A DNA stretch of 64,000 nt from Kribbella sp. NBC_01245 (GTDB lineage: Bacteria > Actinomycetota > Actinomycetes > Propionibacteriales > Kribbellaceae), in contig NZ_CP108487.1 in assembly GCF_036226525.1 (NCBI RefSeq), forward strand, positions 7,502,001-7,566,000, in the 5' to 3' direction. The notes below the pieces were generated by a model. It searched no databases, had not been told where the DNA came from, and was given only the letters and a program-made list of their open reading frames with translations. The stretch's first letter is position 1. Each line of letters begins with the position of its first letter. Positions 49,143 through 57,276 of the stretch are shown here, one piece after another. The translations under genes and the position numbers were made by a program.

Positions 49143-50194
49143 TGTCTGGCCGGATCGCTCTCCTCGTCACCAGCCCTCGTGTCGCACCGGGCCTGCTCAC
49201 CCGAGCGGCCTGGTCGGCGCTGGAGACGGCTTCCTCAATCGGTACGTCGGGTTCGCCGCAGGCGTCCGCCGTCACCGGCGCGGGTCTGACCGTCACTGAC
49301 GTCATCGGCGATCCCTGGAACTGGCTCACCACCTCGGCCAACGCCGGCTCCGCCGTAGTCTGGCTCGTCGCCGACGACGGCGAACCCGCGCTCCTACGCC
49401 AAGCCGCCGAGGCCCTCTCAGCCGAACCACGCCCGACGTACGAGGTCGAAATCCTCTACGGCTCGTACGACGTACCGGGCGCGCGCCTGATCGACCTCGT
49501 CCGGGTGATGGACCGCCTCCGCTCGAACTGCCCCTGGGACCAGGAGCAGACGCATGCGTCCCTCGCGAAATATCTACTCGAGGAGACGTACGAAACCCTC
49601 GAGGCGATTGAAACCGGCGACTACACCCACCTCAGCGAGGAACTGGGCGACCTCCTCCTCCAAGTCGCCTTCCACTCCCGCATCGCCGAAGAGGACCCCG
49701 ACGACCCCTTCTCGATCGACGACGTGGCCGGCGGCATCGTCGAAAAGCTCATCCGCCGCCACCCCCACGTCTTCGCCGACACCCACGCCGCCGACGCCGC
49801 CGCAGTCGAAGCGAACTGGGAATCCATCAAGGCCGCCGAAAAACAACGCACCTCAGCCCTAGAAGGCATCCCCCTAGCCCTCCCCGCCCTATCCCTAGCC
49901 GACAAAGTCCTCTCCCGCGCCGCAAAACTAGACCTCCCAGCCGACGCCCAGCCGCCCGTTCTGCCGCCCGCCGCGGGCGACACGCCACAAACCCGTTCAT
50001 CGGGCCCTTCTGACGCGGCGAGTCGCGCTTCATCGGTCCCTTCTGACCAAGTGGCCGACGCCGACCGTCTAGGCGAAGACCTCCTGAACCTGGTCCGCCT
50101 CGCCCGCGAATCCGGCATCGACGCCGAGCAGGCACTCCGCGACGCCGTACGCCGCCTGGCCGACCAGATCCGCGCTGCGGAACTCGGCCGATAG
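49142..50194 (+). CDS. mazG: Nucleoside triphosphate pyrophosphohydrolase MazG
   Basis: A 350-residue MazG. An N-terminal region (residues 1-110) is followed by the catalytic helical domain: CPWDQEQTHASLAKYLLEET, then YETLEAIETGD and EELGDLLLQVAFHSRIAEE. The EExxE/ExxD acidic residues bind magnesium for NTP hydrolysis to NMP. Between the catalytic core and the last helix (ADRLGEDLLNLVRLARESGI) lies a Pro/Ser-rich linker created partly by an in-frame 33-bp repeat at 49996-50047. ATG 49142 shares one base with the lipoprotein stop. Convergent with the MFS gene. Confidence 0.93.
   Translation: MSGRIALLVTSPRVAPGLLTRAAWSALETASSIGTSGSPQASAVTGAGLTVTDVIGDPWNWLTTSANAGSAVVWLVADDGEPALLRQAAEALSAEPRPTYEVEILYGSYDVPGARLIDLVRVMDRLRSNCPWDQEQTHASLAKYLLEETYETLEAIETGDYTHLSEELGDLLLQVAFHSRIAEEDPDDPFSIDDVAGGIVEKLIRRHPHVFADTHAADAAAVEANWESIKAAEKQRTSALEGIPLALPALSLADKVLSRAAKLDLPADAQPPVLPPAAGDTPQTRSSGPSDAASRASSVPSDQVADADRLGEDLLNLVRLARESGIDAEQALRDAVRRLADQIRAAELGR
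49996..50047 (+). repeat. In-frame 33-bp-period direct repeat inside mazG
   Basis: Two 19-base copies TTCATCGG[G/T]CCCTTCTGAC (49996-50014 and 50029-50047) are spaced 33 bases apart, exactly 11 codons, so the frame is kept. They encode similar SSxPSD segments in the linker before the last MazG helix. The element looks like an inserted non-coding repeat that became coding. Confidence 0.8.
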
Positions 50195-50204
50195 CGCCAG
50201 CCGA

Positions 50205-51590
50205 TCAGCCGGCTTCGGCGTCGGCGGGCGCGGGGGTGTGGAGGTAGCGCTCGGATAGGCCGCGGTAGTACTTCGTGCCCATCGCGCCGAGGGTGAGGAT
50301 CAGGCCGATGATCCCGGTCAGCGTGAACACGAGCGCGATGCCGCGATCCTGGCCCGTGCCGAACCAGCCGCCGATCAGGTCGACCCCGGCGCCGGTGGTC
50401 ATGAACGGGATGAAGATGAACTGCGCGATCGGGCCGATCAGGAACGCGGTGAGCGGCGAGGCGGCCTGCTCGACGCTCTGGGCGAAACCGAAGACCCGGC
50501 CCTGACGGTGGTAGGGGACCACTCGTTGCAGGATGGTCTGCTCGGACGCCTCGGCGAACGGAATCAGGCACATGTAGAGGAACAGGCCGCCGACGAGCAG
50601 GGCCAGAGAGGCCTGGATGGTGAACACCCCGGTGATCGTCCACAGCGTGACGTTGACGAGCAGGAGAGTCCGCACCGGGTTCTTGCCGAGGCCCACCCGG
50701 GCGATCACCAACCCACCGATGATGAAGCCGGCGCTCAGGAAACCCCAGAGGAATCCCCAGACCTCGACGGACACCAGCGACAGGCCGTACGGGTCCATCA
50801 ACGCCATCAACACCCCACCCAGGAAGTTGTTGATCGTCGTGAACAGGATCAGCGCGATGAGCCCGGGCACGCCGCGGATGACCTTGATCGTCCCCCGAAG
50901 ATCGACCTGCTTCGGCTCCGGCACCTCGCCCTCCGCGAGCTCGACCTTGCCCGACGGCACTGAGGTGAGCCACAAATGGACGGTCGCCAGCAGCAGCACG
51001 GCCATAGCCAGCAGCAGCACGTAGAACATGCCACCGGCGGCCACCAGCACACCGCTGATGACCGACGTGACCAGGAAGGACACACCGGAGGCCGTGCCGA
51101 CGAGCCCATTGGCCTTGTCCCGCCGGTCCTCGGGAATGAGGAACGTGACGAGGGTCGGCAGGGCGATCGTGCGGATGTTCCCGGCGATCACGCCGAGCAT
51201 CAGCAGCGTGACGAACACCCACAACGTGACGCTCGTCGGATCCTTGAAGGTAGCGGCCGGCACGGATTGATAGATGGCGAAACAGACCAGGTACAGCACG
51301 AACGAGGCGGCGCCCGAGAGCAGCATCATCGTCTTCTTGCTGTGGTGATCGACGAGGCTGCCGAACCAGATCCCGGTGAACGCCGTCATCACCAGGAAGA
51401 GGCCGGCGATCATCGCCGACGCGAAGACCGAGCGCGTCTCCAGGTAGACATAGAACGTGATCGCGAACCACACGGTGAAGTTGATCACCGAGGTGAGCAG
51501 GGTGTTCCCCAGCAGGTGGAGGAACGTCCGTGTCCCCGCTGCGTGAAAGTCCAGTCGAGCTGACGGAGCAGCCTTGCCGGCTTCGGCCAT
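50205..51590 (-). CDS. MFS transporter
   Basis: A 461-residue permease with about twelve membrane helices: LGNTLLTSVINFTVWFAIT at the start, the loop-2 motif GSLVDHHSKKTMMLLSGAAS, and a loop-8 FGFAQSVEQAASPLTAFL. It resembles the MFS-3/enterobactin-exporter-like group. Substrate cannot be read. ATG 51590 (MAEAGKAAPS) has a modest GGTGAG upstream; a longer frame adds low-complexity residues. It is convergent with mazG (10-base gap), and the small regulator gene upstream on the same strand may control it. Confidence 0.9.
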   Translation of the reverse strand: MAEAGKAAPSARLDFHAAGTRTFLHLLGNTLLTSVINFTVWFAITFYVYLETRSVFASAMIAGLFLVMTAFTGIWFGSLVDHHSKKTMMLLSGAASFVLYLVCFAIYQSVPAATFKDPTSVTLWVFVTLLMLGVIAGNIRTIALPTLVTFLIPEDRRDKANGLVGTASGVSFLVTSVISGVLVAAGGMFYVLLLAMAVLLLATVHLWLTSVPSGKVELAEGEVPEPKQVDLRGTIKVIRGVPGLIALILFTTINNFLGGVLMALMDPYGLSLVSVEVWGFLWGFLSAGFIIGGLVIARVGLGKNPVRTLLLVNVTLWTITGVFTIQASLALLVGGLFLYMCLIPFAEASEQTILQRVVPYHRQGRVFGFAQSVEQAASPLTAFLIGPIAQFIFIPFMTTGAGVDLIGGWFGTGQDRGIALVFTLTGIIGLILTLGAMGTKYYRGLSERYLHTPAPADAEAG

Positions 51591-51657
51591 CTGCTCACCG
51601 TAAGCGGGCCCGCCCGGCACCGCCACCGAATACCTGGGCGAGTCGCCGCGCCCGATG

Positions 51658-51972
51658 CTAGCCCTCGGCCGCGGTTTCCCCGAGCAGCGGGCCGTCGAGC
51701 AGCGCGCGCAGGGCATCCCGGTGCGTGACGTACGCCTTCCGGCCTTCGCGGGTCAGCTTGTACGTCGTGGTGGCACCGCGCCCGCGGCCGTCCTTCGACG
51801 TACTCACGTAGCCGGCGGCCTCCAACGCGGACATGTGCTTCGAGAGGTCCGAATCGGCGATCTGCAAGTAGTCCTTCAAGAAGCGGAACGAGGCCGTGGG
51901 GGCGTTGGCGAGTACGGCCATCGCGGCCAGCCGCTTCGGCGCGTGGATGACGGAGTCGAGGCCATCGATCAC
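51658..51972 (-). CDS. Small winged-helix transcriptional regulator (ArsR/MarR-like)
   Basis: A 104-residue single-domain regulator: VIHAPKRLAAMAVLANAP, SFRFLKDYLQIADSDLSKHM (recognition region) and GRGATTTYKLTREGRKAYVT (beta wing). This is the short winged-helix DNA-binding protein group close to ArsR/PadR. GTG 51972 overlaps the stop of the upstream membrane-protein gene (GTGA), so the order is membrane protein then regulator in one operon. The perfect palindrome at 52452-52475 in the operon promoter is its likely site. Confidence 0.87.
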   Translation of the reverse strand: MIDGLDSVIHAPKRLAAMAVLANAPTASFRFLKDYLQIADSDLSKHMSALEAAGYVSTSKDGRGRGATTTYKLTREGRKAYVTHRDALRALLDGPLLGETAAEG

Positions 51973-52430
51973 GCGAGGCGCTCCCGGACCTTCGCCGCGG
52001 CGACCGCATACCGGCGCTCGTACAGCACCAACCCGGCCGTGACCAGCACAAAGGTAACCGGCGCCGCGACCGGGGGACCGGCCAGCCACCACACGAGCCC
52101 CACCACCGCGACGACGACTGCTACACCGGCGAAGTACCCGCGCCATACGACCGCGATCTCGGCCGGCGGCGTCCCGCGCCCGGGCATCGGCAAGGCGCCG
52201 TGCCGACGGCTCATCCACGCGATGAACGCCCCTTCGAGCGCCACCAGCACCACGATCGTCCCAATGAACAGCACCGTGTTCTCACGCCACCAGGCGAACG
52301 CCGCGATCAGCGCGGCCGCCCAGAGCCCGACCGACGGGAAGTACCACCAAGGCGTCGGCGGATAGTCGACGTACGGCGCCGCCTCCGCCCGCTCGACCAT
52401 GGCCAACTGCTCCCGCGCATCACTTTCCAT
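51969..52430 (-). CDS. Hypothetical membrane protein, operon partner of the small regulator
   Basis: A 153-residue protein with four membrane helices in two pairs (SVGLWAAALIAAFAWW, TVLFIGTIVVLVALEGAFIAW, GYFAGVAVVVAVVGLVWWLA, APVTFVLVTAGLVLYE). The N-terminal 25 residues (ESDAREQLAMVERAEAA) are soluble. Such four-helix proteins with a small winged-helix regulator are frequent in Actinobacteria, but the function is unknown. ATG 52430 is chosen over an upstream ATG that would overlap the operator. Confidence 0.82.
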   Translation of the reverse strand: MESDAREQLAMVERAEAAPYVDYPPTPWWYFPSVGLWAAALIAAFAWWRENTVLFIGTIVVLVALEGAFIAWMSRRHGALPMPGRGTPPAEIAVVWRGYFAGVAVVVAVVGLVWWLAGPPVAAPVTFVLVTAGLVLYERRYAVAAAKVRERLA

Positions 52431-52451
52431 ACCGGAAACCATAAGCAATAA

Positions 52452-52475
52452 CTTTCCACTTCCGCAAGTGGAAAG
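52452..52475. promoter_or_regulatory. Perfect palindromic operator with promoter
   Basis: CTTTCCACTT and AAGTGGAAAG form perfect 10-base arms around CCGC. On the minus strand TTGCGG, 17 bases, TTATGG read as a promoter whose -35 box lies inside the palindrome. Binding of the small winged-helix regulator encoded in the same operon would block transcription. The remaining 303 bases up to the HAD-like gene hold another inverted repeat (52547-52623) and a family B core (52687-52696), but no gene. Confidence 0.7.
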
Positions 52476-52546
52476 CTAGCTCTCCGGGCGGCGAGAGGTT
52501 CGCGGCTCTACGGTCCTCACCTGCGTGCGGCCGGCTAGTTCGGGGT

Positions 52547-52623
52547 GGACCGCCAGCACCACACCGCGGCCCGGAAACGGCTGAACAGCGCGAACTGACA
52601 CGTTGGTGTGGACCTGGCGGTCC
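52547..52623. repeat. Inverted repeat with 19-bp arms
   Basis: Arms 52547-52565 (GGACCGCCAGCACCACACC) and 52605-52623 pair with two mismatches around a 39-base loop. It lies in gene-free DNA between two divergent promoter regions. Not obviously related to families A, B or C. Confidence 0.7.
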
Positions 52624-52778
52624 GCCTACTCGCAGTGCAAAGCGGACGCCCGGCCATGTGCAAGTCCCGATTCCATCTCACTATCCGCGAGTGGTCTGGG
52701 AGTCGCATTGAGGGCGGCTGGTCGTCGCCGGACCTGGTACGTGATGACCCACGGAAACGACAGAAGTGACGGAAAGTT

Positions 52779-53291
52779 CTACGGCCGGACGGGACTGAGG
52801 GCGATGGTCTGGGTGATCGCGCGTTCGGCGTCTGGCCAGGTGAGGGTGGGGACGAGGTCGCGGGGGAGGTTGGAGTGGCGTTGTGGGCCGAAGAGGTAGC
52901 GGTGGGGGACTAGGCCGGCGAGGGCTTGGTGGACTTCGAGGTTGTCGTCGACGAAGTGGGTGATGGCGAGTTCGGCGCAGTGAGCGGCCTTGTCGGCGCG
53001 GCGGAGGCAGAAGCGGACGTTGGTGGCCGGGATGCCTGTGTGGGTGAAGAAATCGTGGTGGTGGAGCCAATCGAGGGAGCGTTGCTGGACTCGGGGTCCG
53101 GCTTTCGAGACGAGCCAGACGCGGTGGTTGAAGAGGGTCGTCAGGCGAGCGATGGAGTCGAAGGCGCCTGCCACCGCAGGAGTGCGGAGCAGGGTTGCGG
53201 TGTCTCCGTTGAAGAAGGCGGTGTCGCCGCCGTTCGGGTGCGAGCCGCCGTCGATGATCACGCGGCCGATGTCTATTCCTAATGTCTTCAT
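52779..53291 (-). CDS. HAD-like protein with altered motif I
   Basis: A 170-residue protein of HAD-like layout: motif I LGIDIGRVIIDGG, motif II VWLVSKAG and motif IV HFVDDNLEV. In true HAD phosphatases motif I is DxD; here the second Asp is Gly (DIG), which removes the general acid/base and suggests weak or no phosphatase activity. It may act as a binding protein or have another reaction. ATG 53291 is divergent from the LysR gene with a LysR-type box between them, so it may be the regulator's target. Confidence 0.75.
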   Translation of the reverse strand: MKTLGIDIGRVIIDGGSHPNGGDTAFFNGDTATLLRTPAVAGAFDSIARLTTLFNHRVWLVSKAGPRVQQRSLDWLHHHDFFTHTGIPATNVRFCLRRADKAAHCAELAITHFVDDNLEVHQALAGLVPHRYLFGPQRHSNLPRDLVPTLTWPDAERAITQTIALSPVRP

Positions 53292-53327
53292 GACCCCAGC
53301 CTGGGCTCAGCCAGGCATTGAGCAGAA

Positions 53328-53352
53328 CTATAAATCTGCCATACAGCTATAG
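53328..53352. promoter_or_regulatory. LysR-type box between HAD-like and LysR genes
   Basis: A dyad with CTATA (53328-53332) and TATAG (53348-53352), 25 bases overall, lies 10 bases from the LysR start and 37 from the HAD-like start. AT-rich dyads of this size with a T-N11-A core are typical LysR sites, controlling the divergent gene and autoregulation. Confidence 0.5.
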
Positions 53353-53361
53353 GATCAAGTG

Positions 53362-54231
53362 ATGATTGTGGATCGGCTGGTGGCTGAGGATCTGGAGGCG
53401 TTCGCGGTCTTCGCGGCTCATCGGAACTACACGCACGCGGCCGCCGAGTTGCACGTGAGCCAGCCGGCCTTGCACGCCCGGATCAGGAAGCTGGAGCAGA
53501 CCATCGGCCGCCCGCTGGTCGTCAAACAAGGCCGCAACCTCCTCCTCACCACAACCGGTGAACGCCTGGCCGCCTTCGCCAACGACACCCGCGCCCGGGC
53601 AGCGGACTTCCTCAGCACACTCGACGACGTACCGCCGAGGCCGTTGACGCTCGCAGCCGGTGCGGGCGCTTACCTCTACCTCCTGGGCGAGGCGGTCCGG
53701 CGCTACCTCGACCAGGCTCCGGGTGGACTGCACCTGATCACGGCAGACGCCGAGGCCACGTTGGACGGCCTGCGCGACGGTACGGCCGACGTCGGCGTCA
53801 CCGCACTAGGCATCCCGCCGGACGACTTGGCCCATGAGCTGCTCTGCCAACTCCCGCAGGTGCTCGCGATGCGCCCGGACCACCGACTGGCCGGACGTCG
53901 TACGGTCCGGTTGAAGGACTTGGAGGGAGAAGCGCTCGTCGTACCGCCCCTATCCAGGCCGCACCGCCAGTCGCTGGAGCGGAATCTTCTGGACGCCGGG
54001 ATCGACTGGAGCGTGGCAGTAGAGGCCCAGGGCTGGCAGTTGCAGCTGCACTTCGTAGAACTCGGCGTAGGCCCTGCAGTCGTCAACGGCTCAGTCCGTA
54101 CGCCGCGGCCGCTGGTAACCGCCAGAGTCACCGATCTCCCGCCTGTTCGGTACTACGTGCTTACGCGTCGGCAGCAGTCGGACAAGCGTGTCGACATCCT
54201 TAAGGGACTACTGACACGCTTGACGCAATGA
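53362..54231 (+). CDS. LysR family transcriptional regulator
   Basis: A 289-residue regulator. The N-terminal helix-turn-helix (LEAFAVFAAHRNYTHAAAEL, then HVSQPALHARIRKLEQTIG) is typical LysR. An effector domain with two Rossmann-like lobes follows (LTLAAGAGAYLYLLGEAVR; LHLITADAEATLDGLRDGTA). The tail ITPPVRYYVLTRR-like end is normal. GTG 53359 or ATG 53362 are both possible after AGGA. Target is probably the divergent HAD-like gene. The stop overlaps the kptA start, so kptA may be expressed from the same promoter. Confidence 0.9.
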   Translation: MIVDRLVAEDLEAFAVFAAHRNYTHAAAELHVSQPALHARIRKLEQTIGRPLVVKQGRNLLLTTTGERLAAFANDTRARAADFLSTLDDVPPRPLTLAAGAGAYLYLLGEAVRRYLDQAPGGLHLITADAEATLDGLRDGTADVGVTALGIPPDDLAHELLCQLPQVLAMRPDHRLAGRRTVRLKDLEGEALVVPPLSRPHRQSLERNLLDAGIDWSVAVEAQGWQLQLHFVELGVGPAVVNGSVRTPRPLVTARVTDLPPVRYYVLTRRQQSDKRVDILKGLLTRLTQ

Positions 54232-54776
54232 ACGAGGTCGTACGTCGCAGTAAGCGGATCTCCCGGCTGCTAAGGCATACCGCGGGGGAGCGAGGTCTAG
54301 CGATGTCCCCGGACGGGTGGAGTTCTATCCAGGACGTCTGCGCCCTCCTAGACCTCACCAGGCCGCAACTGGACGAAGCGGTCGCGCAGAACGACAAGAG
54401 GCGGCTACAGGTGGACGGAGGACTAATACGCGCCTGCCAAGGCCACTCCCGCCTCAACATGCCGGTGACGCTCGAGGCCCTCGAAGCCAGCTGGGCCGTC
54501 TACGACCTGCAGGGCCTGCTCTGGCACGGTACGAACGCTCAGGCCGTCGGCAGCATCACTGCCACCGGACTACACCCAGGACGACGTACGCACGTGCACC
54601 TGACGCAGACCCGGGATAGCCCGCTAGGCAGACGAACGCCCGTGCAACTGGCAGTGGATCCGGCAGGGTTAGCCGTGTTCGAGGCGCCCAATGGCGTGCT
54701 GCTGACCAGGAGTGTTCCACCGGAGAACATCGTCAAGTCGGACGCGGTCCACCAGGCCCGCTGGTCTGGAAGCTAG
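54228..54776 (+). CDS. kptA: RNA 2'-phosphotransferase (Tpt1/KptA family)
   Basis: A 182-residue enzyme of the Tpt1/KptA family, which transfers a 2'-phosphate from RNA to NAD+. The N-terminal winged-helix part has RISRLLRHTAGERGL and SPDGWSSIQDV. The catalytic lobe shows RACQGHS, LWHGT, a following HVHLT, and FEAPNGVLLTRSVPPE, placing the conserved Arg-His-Arg-Arg set. In bacteria the natural substrate is unknown because the yeast-type tRNA splicing route is absent; NAD-dependent RNA or DNA end repair is suggested. ATG 54228 overlaps the LysR stop (ATGA). Confidence 0.92.
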   Translation: MNEVVRRSKRISRLLRHTAGERGLAMSPDGWSSIQDVCALLDLTRPQLDEAVAQNDKRRLQVDGGLIRACQGHSRLNMPVTLEALEASWAVYDLQGLLWHGTNAQAVGSITATGLHPGRRTHVHLTQTRDSPLGRRTPVQLAVDPAGLAVFEAPNGVLLTRSVPPENIVKSDAVHQARWSGS

Positions 54777-54850
54777 GCTCGGCATGATCGTCGAGCTGCA
54801 GGCTGGGCTCGTCACCAGTGAACCCCGTCAACAGTGAACTAGGAGTGCAT

Positions 54851-56128
54851 GTGGCCACCATTGAGGCCGTCGGCGCGCGCGAGATCCTCGATTCGCGCGG
54901 TAACCCCACTGTCGAGGTCGAGGTTCTGCTCGACGACGACACCGTCGCCCGGGCCGCTGTCCCGTCGGGCGCTTCCACCGGCCAGTTCGAGGCGGTAGAG
55001 CTTCGCGACGGCGGTAAGCGCTACGGCGGCAAGGGCGTTCAGAAGGCCGTCACGGCCGTTCTGGACGAGATCGACAAGGAGATCGTCGGCTACGACGTCC
55101 ACGAGCAGCGGCTGATCGACCAGGCCCTGCTCGACCTGGACGGTACGCCGAACAAGGCCAAGCTCGGCGCGAACGCCATCCTCGGCGTCAGCCTCGCCGT
55201 GGCCAAGGCCGCCGCGGAGAGCTCCGGCCTGGACCTGTACCGCTACGTGGGCGGCCCGAACGCGCACATCCTGCCGGTGCCGATGATGAACATCCTCAAC
55301 GGTGGCGCGCACGCGGACAGCAACGTCGACGTGCAGGAGTTCATGGTCGCGCCGATCGGTGCCGCGACGTACTCCGAGGCGCTCATGCAGGGCGTCAGCG
55401 TCTACCACGCGCTGAAGGCCGTGCTGAAGGAGAAGGGCCTGTCCACCGGCCTCGGCGATGAGGGCGGCTTCGCGCCGAGCCTGCCGAGCAACCGCGACGC
55501 GCTGGACCTGATCCTGGTCGCGATCGAGAAGGCCGGCCTGACCCCGGGCAAGGACATCGCGCTGGCCATGGACGTGGCGGCGAGCGAGTTCCACACCGAC
55601 GGCGTGTACGCGTTCGAGGGTGGCAAGAAGTCGTCCGACGAGATGATCGCCTACTACGCCGACCTGGTCGCGTCGTACCCGATCGTCTCGATCGAGGACC
55701 CGCTGAACGAGGACGACTGGGCCGGCTGGGCCAACCTGACCGGTCAGCTGGGCGACAAGATCCAGATCGTCGGCGACGACCTGTTCGTCACCAACGTCGA
55801 GCGGCTGCAGCGCGGTATCACCGAGAAGTCGGCCAACTCGCTGCTGGTCAAGGTCAACCAGATCGGCACCCTGACCGAGACCCTGGATGCCGTCGACCTC
55901 GCCCACCGCAGCGGTTTCACCTGCATGATGAGCCACCGCTCGGGCGAGACCGAGGACACCACCATCGCCGACCTGGCCGTCGCGACGAACTGCGGCCAGA
56001 TCAAGACCGGCGCCCCGGCCCGTTCGGACCGGACCGCCAAGTACAACCAGCTGCTGCGCATCGAGGAGGAGCTGGACGACGCCGCGCGCTACGCCGGGCG
56101 AGGCGCCTTCCCGCGCTTCCAGGGCTGA
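54851..56128 (+). CDS. eno: Enolase (phosphopyruvate hydratase)
   Basis: A 425-residue glycolytic enzyme interconverting 2-phosphoglycerate and phosphoenolpyruvate. The N-terminal domain opens IEAVGAREILDSRGNPTVEV; the barrel carries metal ligands in ALAMDVAASEF, SIEDPL and IVGDDLF, and the signature SLLVKVNQIGTLTET near residue 330. GTG 54851 has AGGAG five bases upstream. Length and order (eno then ftsB) are standard for Actinobacteria. The mRNA also leads into ftsB after 54 bases. Confidence 0.97.
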   Translation: MATIEAVGAREILDSRGNPTVEVEVLLDDDTVARAAVPSGASTGQFEAVELRDGGKRYGGKGVQKAVTAVLDEIDKEIVGYDVHEQRLIDQALLDLDGTPNKAKLGANAILGVSLAVAKAAAESSGLDLYRYVGGPNAHILPVPMMNILNGGAHADSNVDVQEFMVAPIGAATYSEALMQGVSVYHALKAVLKEKGLSTGLGDEGGFAPSLPSNRDALDLILVAIEKAGLTPGKDIALAMDVAASEFHTDGVYAFEGGKKSSDEMIAYYADLVASYPIVSIEDPLNEDDWAGWANLTGQLGDKIQIVGDDLFVTNVERLQRGITEKSANSLLVKVNQIGTLTETLDAVDLAHRSGFTCMMSHRSGETEDTTIADLAVATNCGQIKTGAPARSDRTAKYNQLLRIEEELDDAARYAGRGAFPRFQG

Positions 56129-56182
56129 GCCTGGGACAATTCCCTCCGAGGAGTTTCCTAGGCGTAGTCGAGGAGCTGAGTT

Positions 56183-56782
56183 ATGCCGTCCCGTCGTGAT
56201 GCCGGTCCGCGTCCTGGTTCGAGGCCTTCGAGCCGCACCCAGACGCGACCGCCCGCACGCCGGGACGGCAACCAGCCCAAGCGCCGGACAGCAGGTACGA
56301 CCTCCGGGCCGACCCGCACCCGGGGTTCGCGGAATCTGACCGGCCGGGCGGCGATGGTGCTGCTGGTCCTCGGCGCGCTCGTAGTGTCGTATGCGCAGAG
56401 CCTGCGGGTCTGGTTCGACCAGCACCAGCAGATCAGCGCCTTGCAGACCGAGATCCGCGACCGGGAGAAACGGGTCGGCGAGCTCGAGGACGAGATCGCG
56501 CGCTGGGACGACGACGCGTACGTTCGCGCGCAGGCCCGGCAGCGGCTCGGCTGGGTCATGCCCGGCGAGATCGGTTACCGCGTCATCGGCGCCGACGGTA
56601 AGGCCGCGGGGGCGCCGCCCGCGCCACTCGAGCCGGCCAACCCCGACGAGGCGCCGCAGGAGCCGACTTGGTACTCGAAGCTGTGGGGTAGCGTCGAGAT
56701 CGCGGGCCGTCCGCCGAACGCGACACCGCCGACGGCCAAACCGACCCCGAAGACCCTGCTCACCCCGAAACCTGGACGATGA
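56183..56782 (+). CDS. ftsB: Septum formation initiator FtsB/DivIC
   Basis: A 199-residue division protein. A basic, disordered 50-residue N-terminus precedes one membrane helix (AAMVLLVLGALVVSYAQSL) and an extracytoplasmic coiled coil (QQISALQTEIRDREKRVGEL), then the DivIC signature YVRAQARQRLGWVMPGEIGY. A Pro-rich tail of about 60 residues follows. It forms the FtsQLB-type complex at the septum. ATG 56183 has GGAG upstream. The long hydrophilic N-terminus is normal in Actinobacteria. Confidence 0.93.
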   Translation: MPSRRDAGPRPGSRPSSRTQTRPPARRDGNQPKRRTAGTTSGPTRTRGSRNLTGRAAMVLLVLGALVVSYAQSLRVWFDQHQQISALQTEIRDREKRVGELEDEIARWDDDAYVRAQARQRLGWVMPGEIGYRVIGADGKAAGAPPAPLEPANPDEAPQEPTWYSKLWGSVEIAGRPPNATPPTAKPTPKTLLTPKPGR

Positions 56783-57276
56783 CCGCACCCACTCCCGAAG
56801 ACATCGCCGCGGTCAGCGCTCAGCTGGGCCGGCCGGCGCGTGGTATCAAGTCGATCGCCCATCGCTGCGACTGCGGTCTGCCCGATGTGGTCGAGACCGA
56901 GCCGCGCCTGCCCGACGGGACGCCGTTCCCGACGCTGTTCTACGTCACCTGCCCCCGTCTCTCCTCCGTCATCGGCACGCAAGAGGCCAGTGGTCTGATG
57001 CGCGAGATGACTGCCCGTTTGGACGAAGACCGAGAGCTCGCCGCGACGTACGAGGCGGCCCACAAGTCGTATCTCGCCCGCCGCGAGGCCATCGCACACG
57101 TGCCCGAGATCGACGGCATCAGCGCCGGCGGGATGCCGACCCGGGTCAAGTGCCTGCACGTGCTGGTCGGCCATTCGCTCGCCGAAGGGCCGGGCGTCAA
57201 CCCGCTCGGCGACGAGTCCCTGGCGGCGCTGCCGGCCTGGGGTAAGCGTGGCCCTTGCGTGTCCCTGGATGACTGA
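56779..57276 (+). CDS. DUF501 domain protein
   Basis: A 165-residue protein of the DUF501 family that sits between ftsB and ppx in most Actinobacteria. It shows RGIKSIAHRCDCGLPDVVET, FPTLFYVTCPRLSSVIGTQEA and GGMPTRVKCLHVLVGHSLAE, with conserved Cys and His that could bind a metal. The function is unknown; the neighbourhood hints at cell envelope or stringent control. ATG 56779 overlaps the ftsB stop (ATGA). Confidence 0.93.
   Translation: MTAPTPEDIAAVSAQLGRPARGIKSIAHRCDCGLPDVVETEPRLPDGTPFPTLFYVTCPRLSSVIGTQEASGLMREMTARLDEDRELAATYEAAHKSYLARREAIAHVPEIDGISAGGMPTRVKCLHVLVGHSLAEGPGVNPLGDESLAALPAWGKRGPCVSLDD

Noticed and set aside
54839..56788. A 649-codon open frame antisense to eno and ftsB
   Set aside because: Eno and FtsB are certain on the plus strand, and the antisense frame has shadow composition (Val/Arg/Asp/Gly-rich, no motifs).
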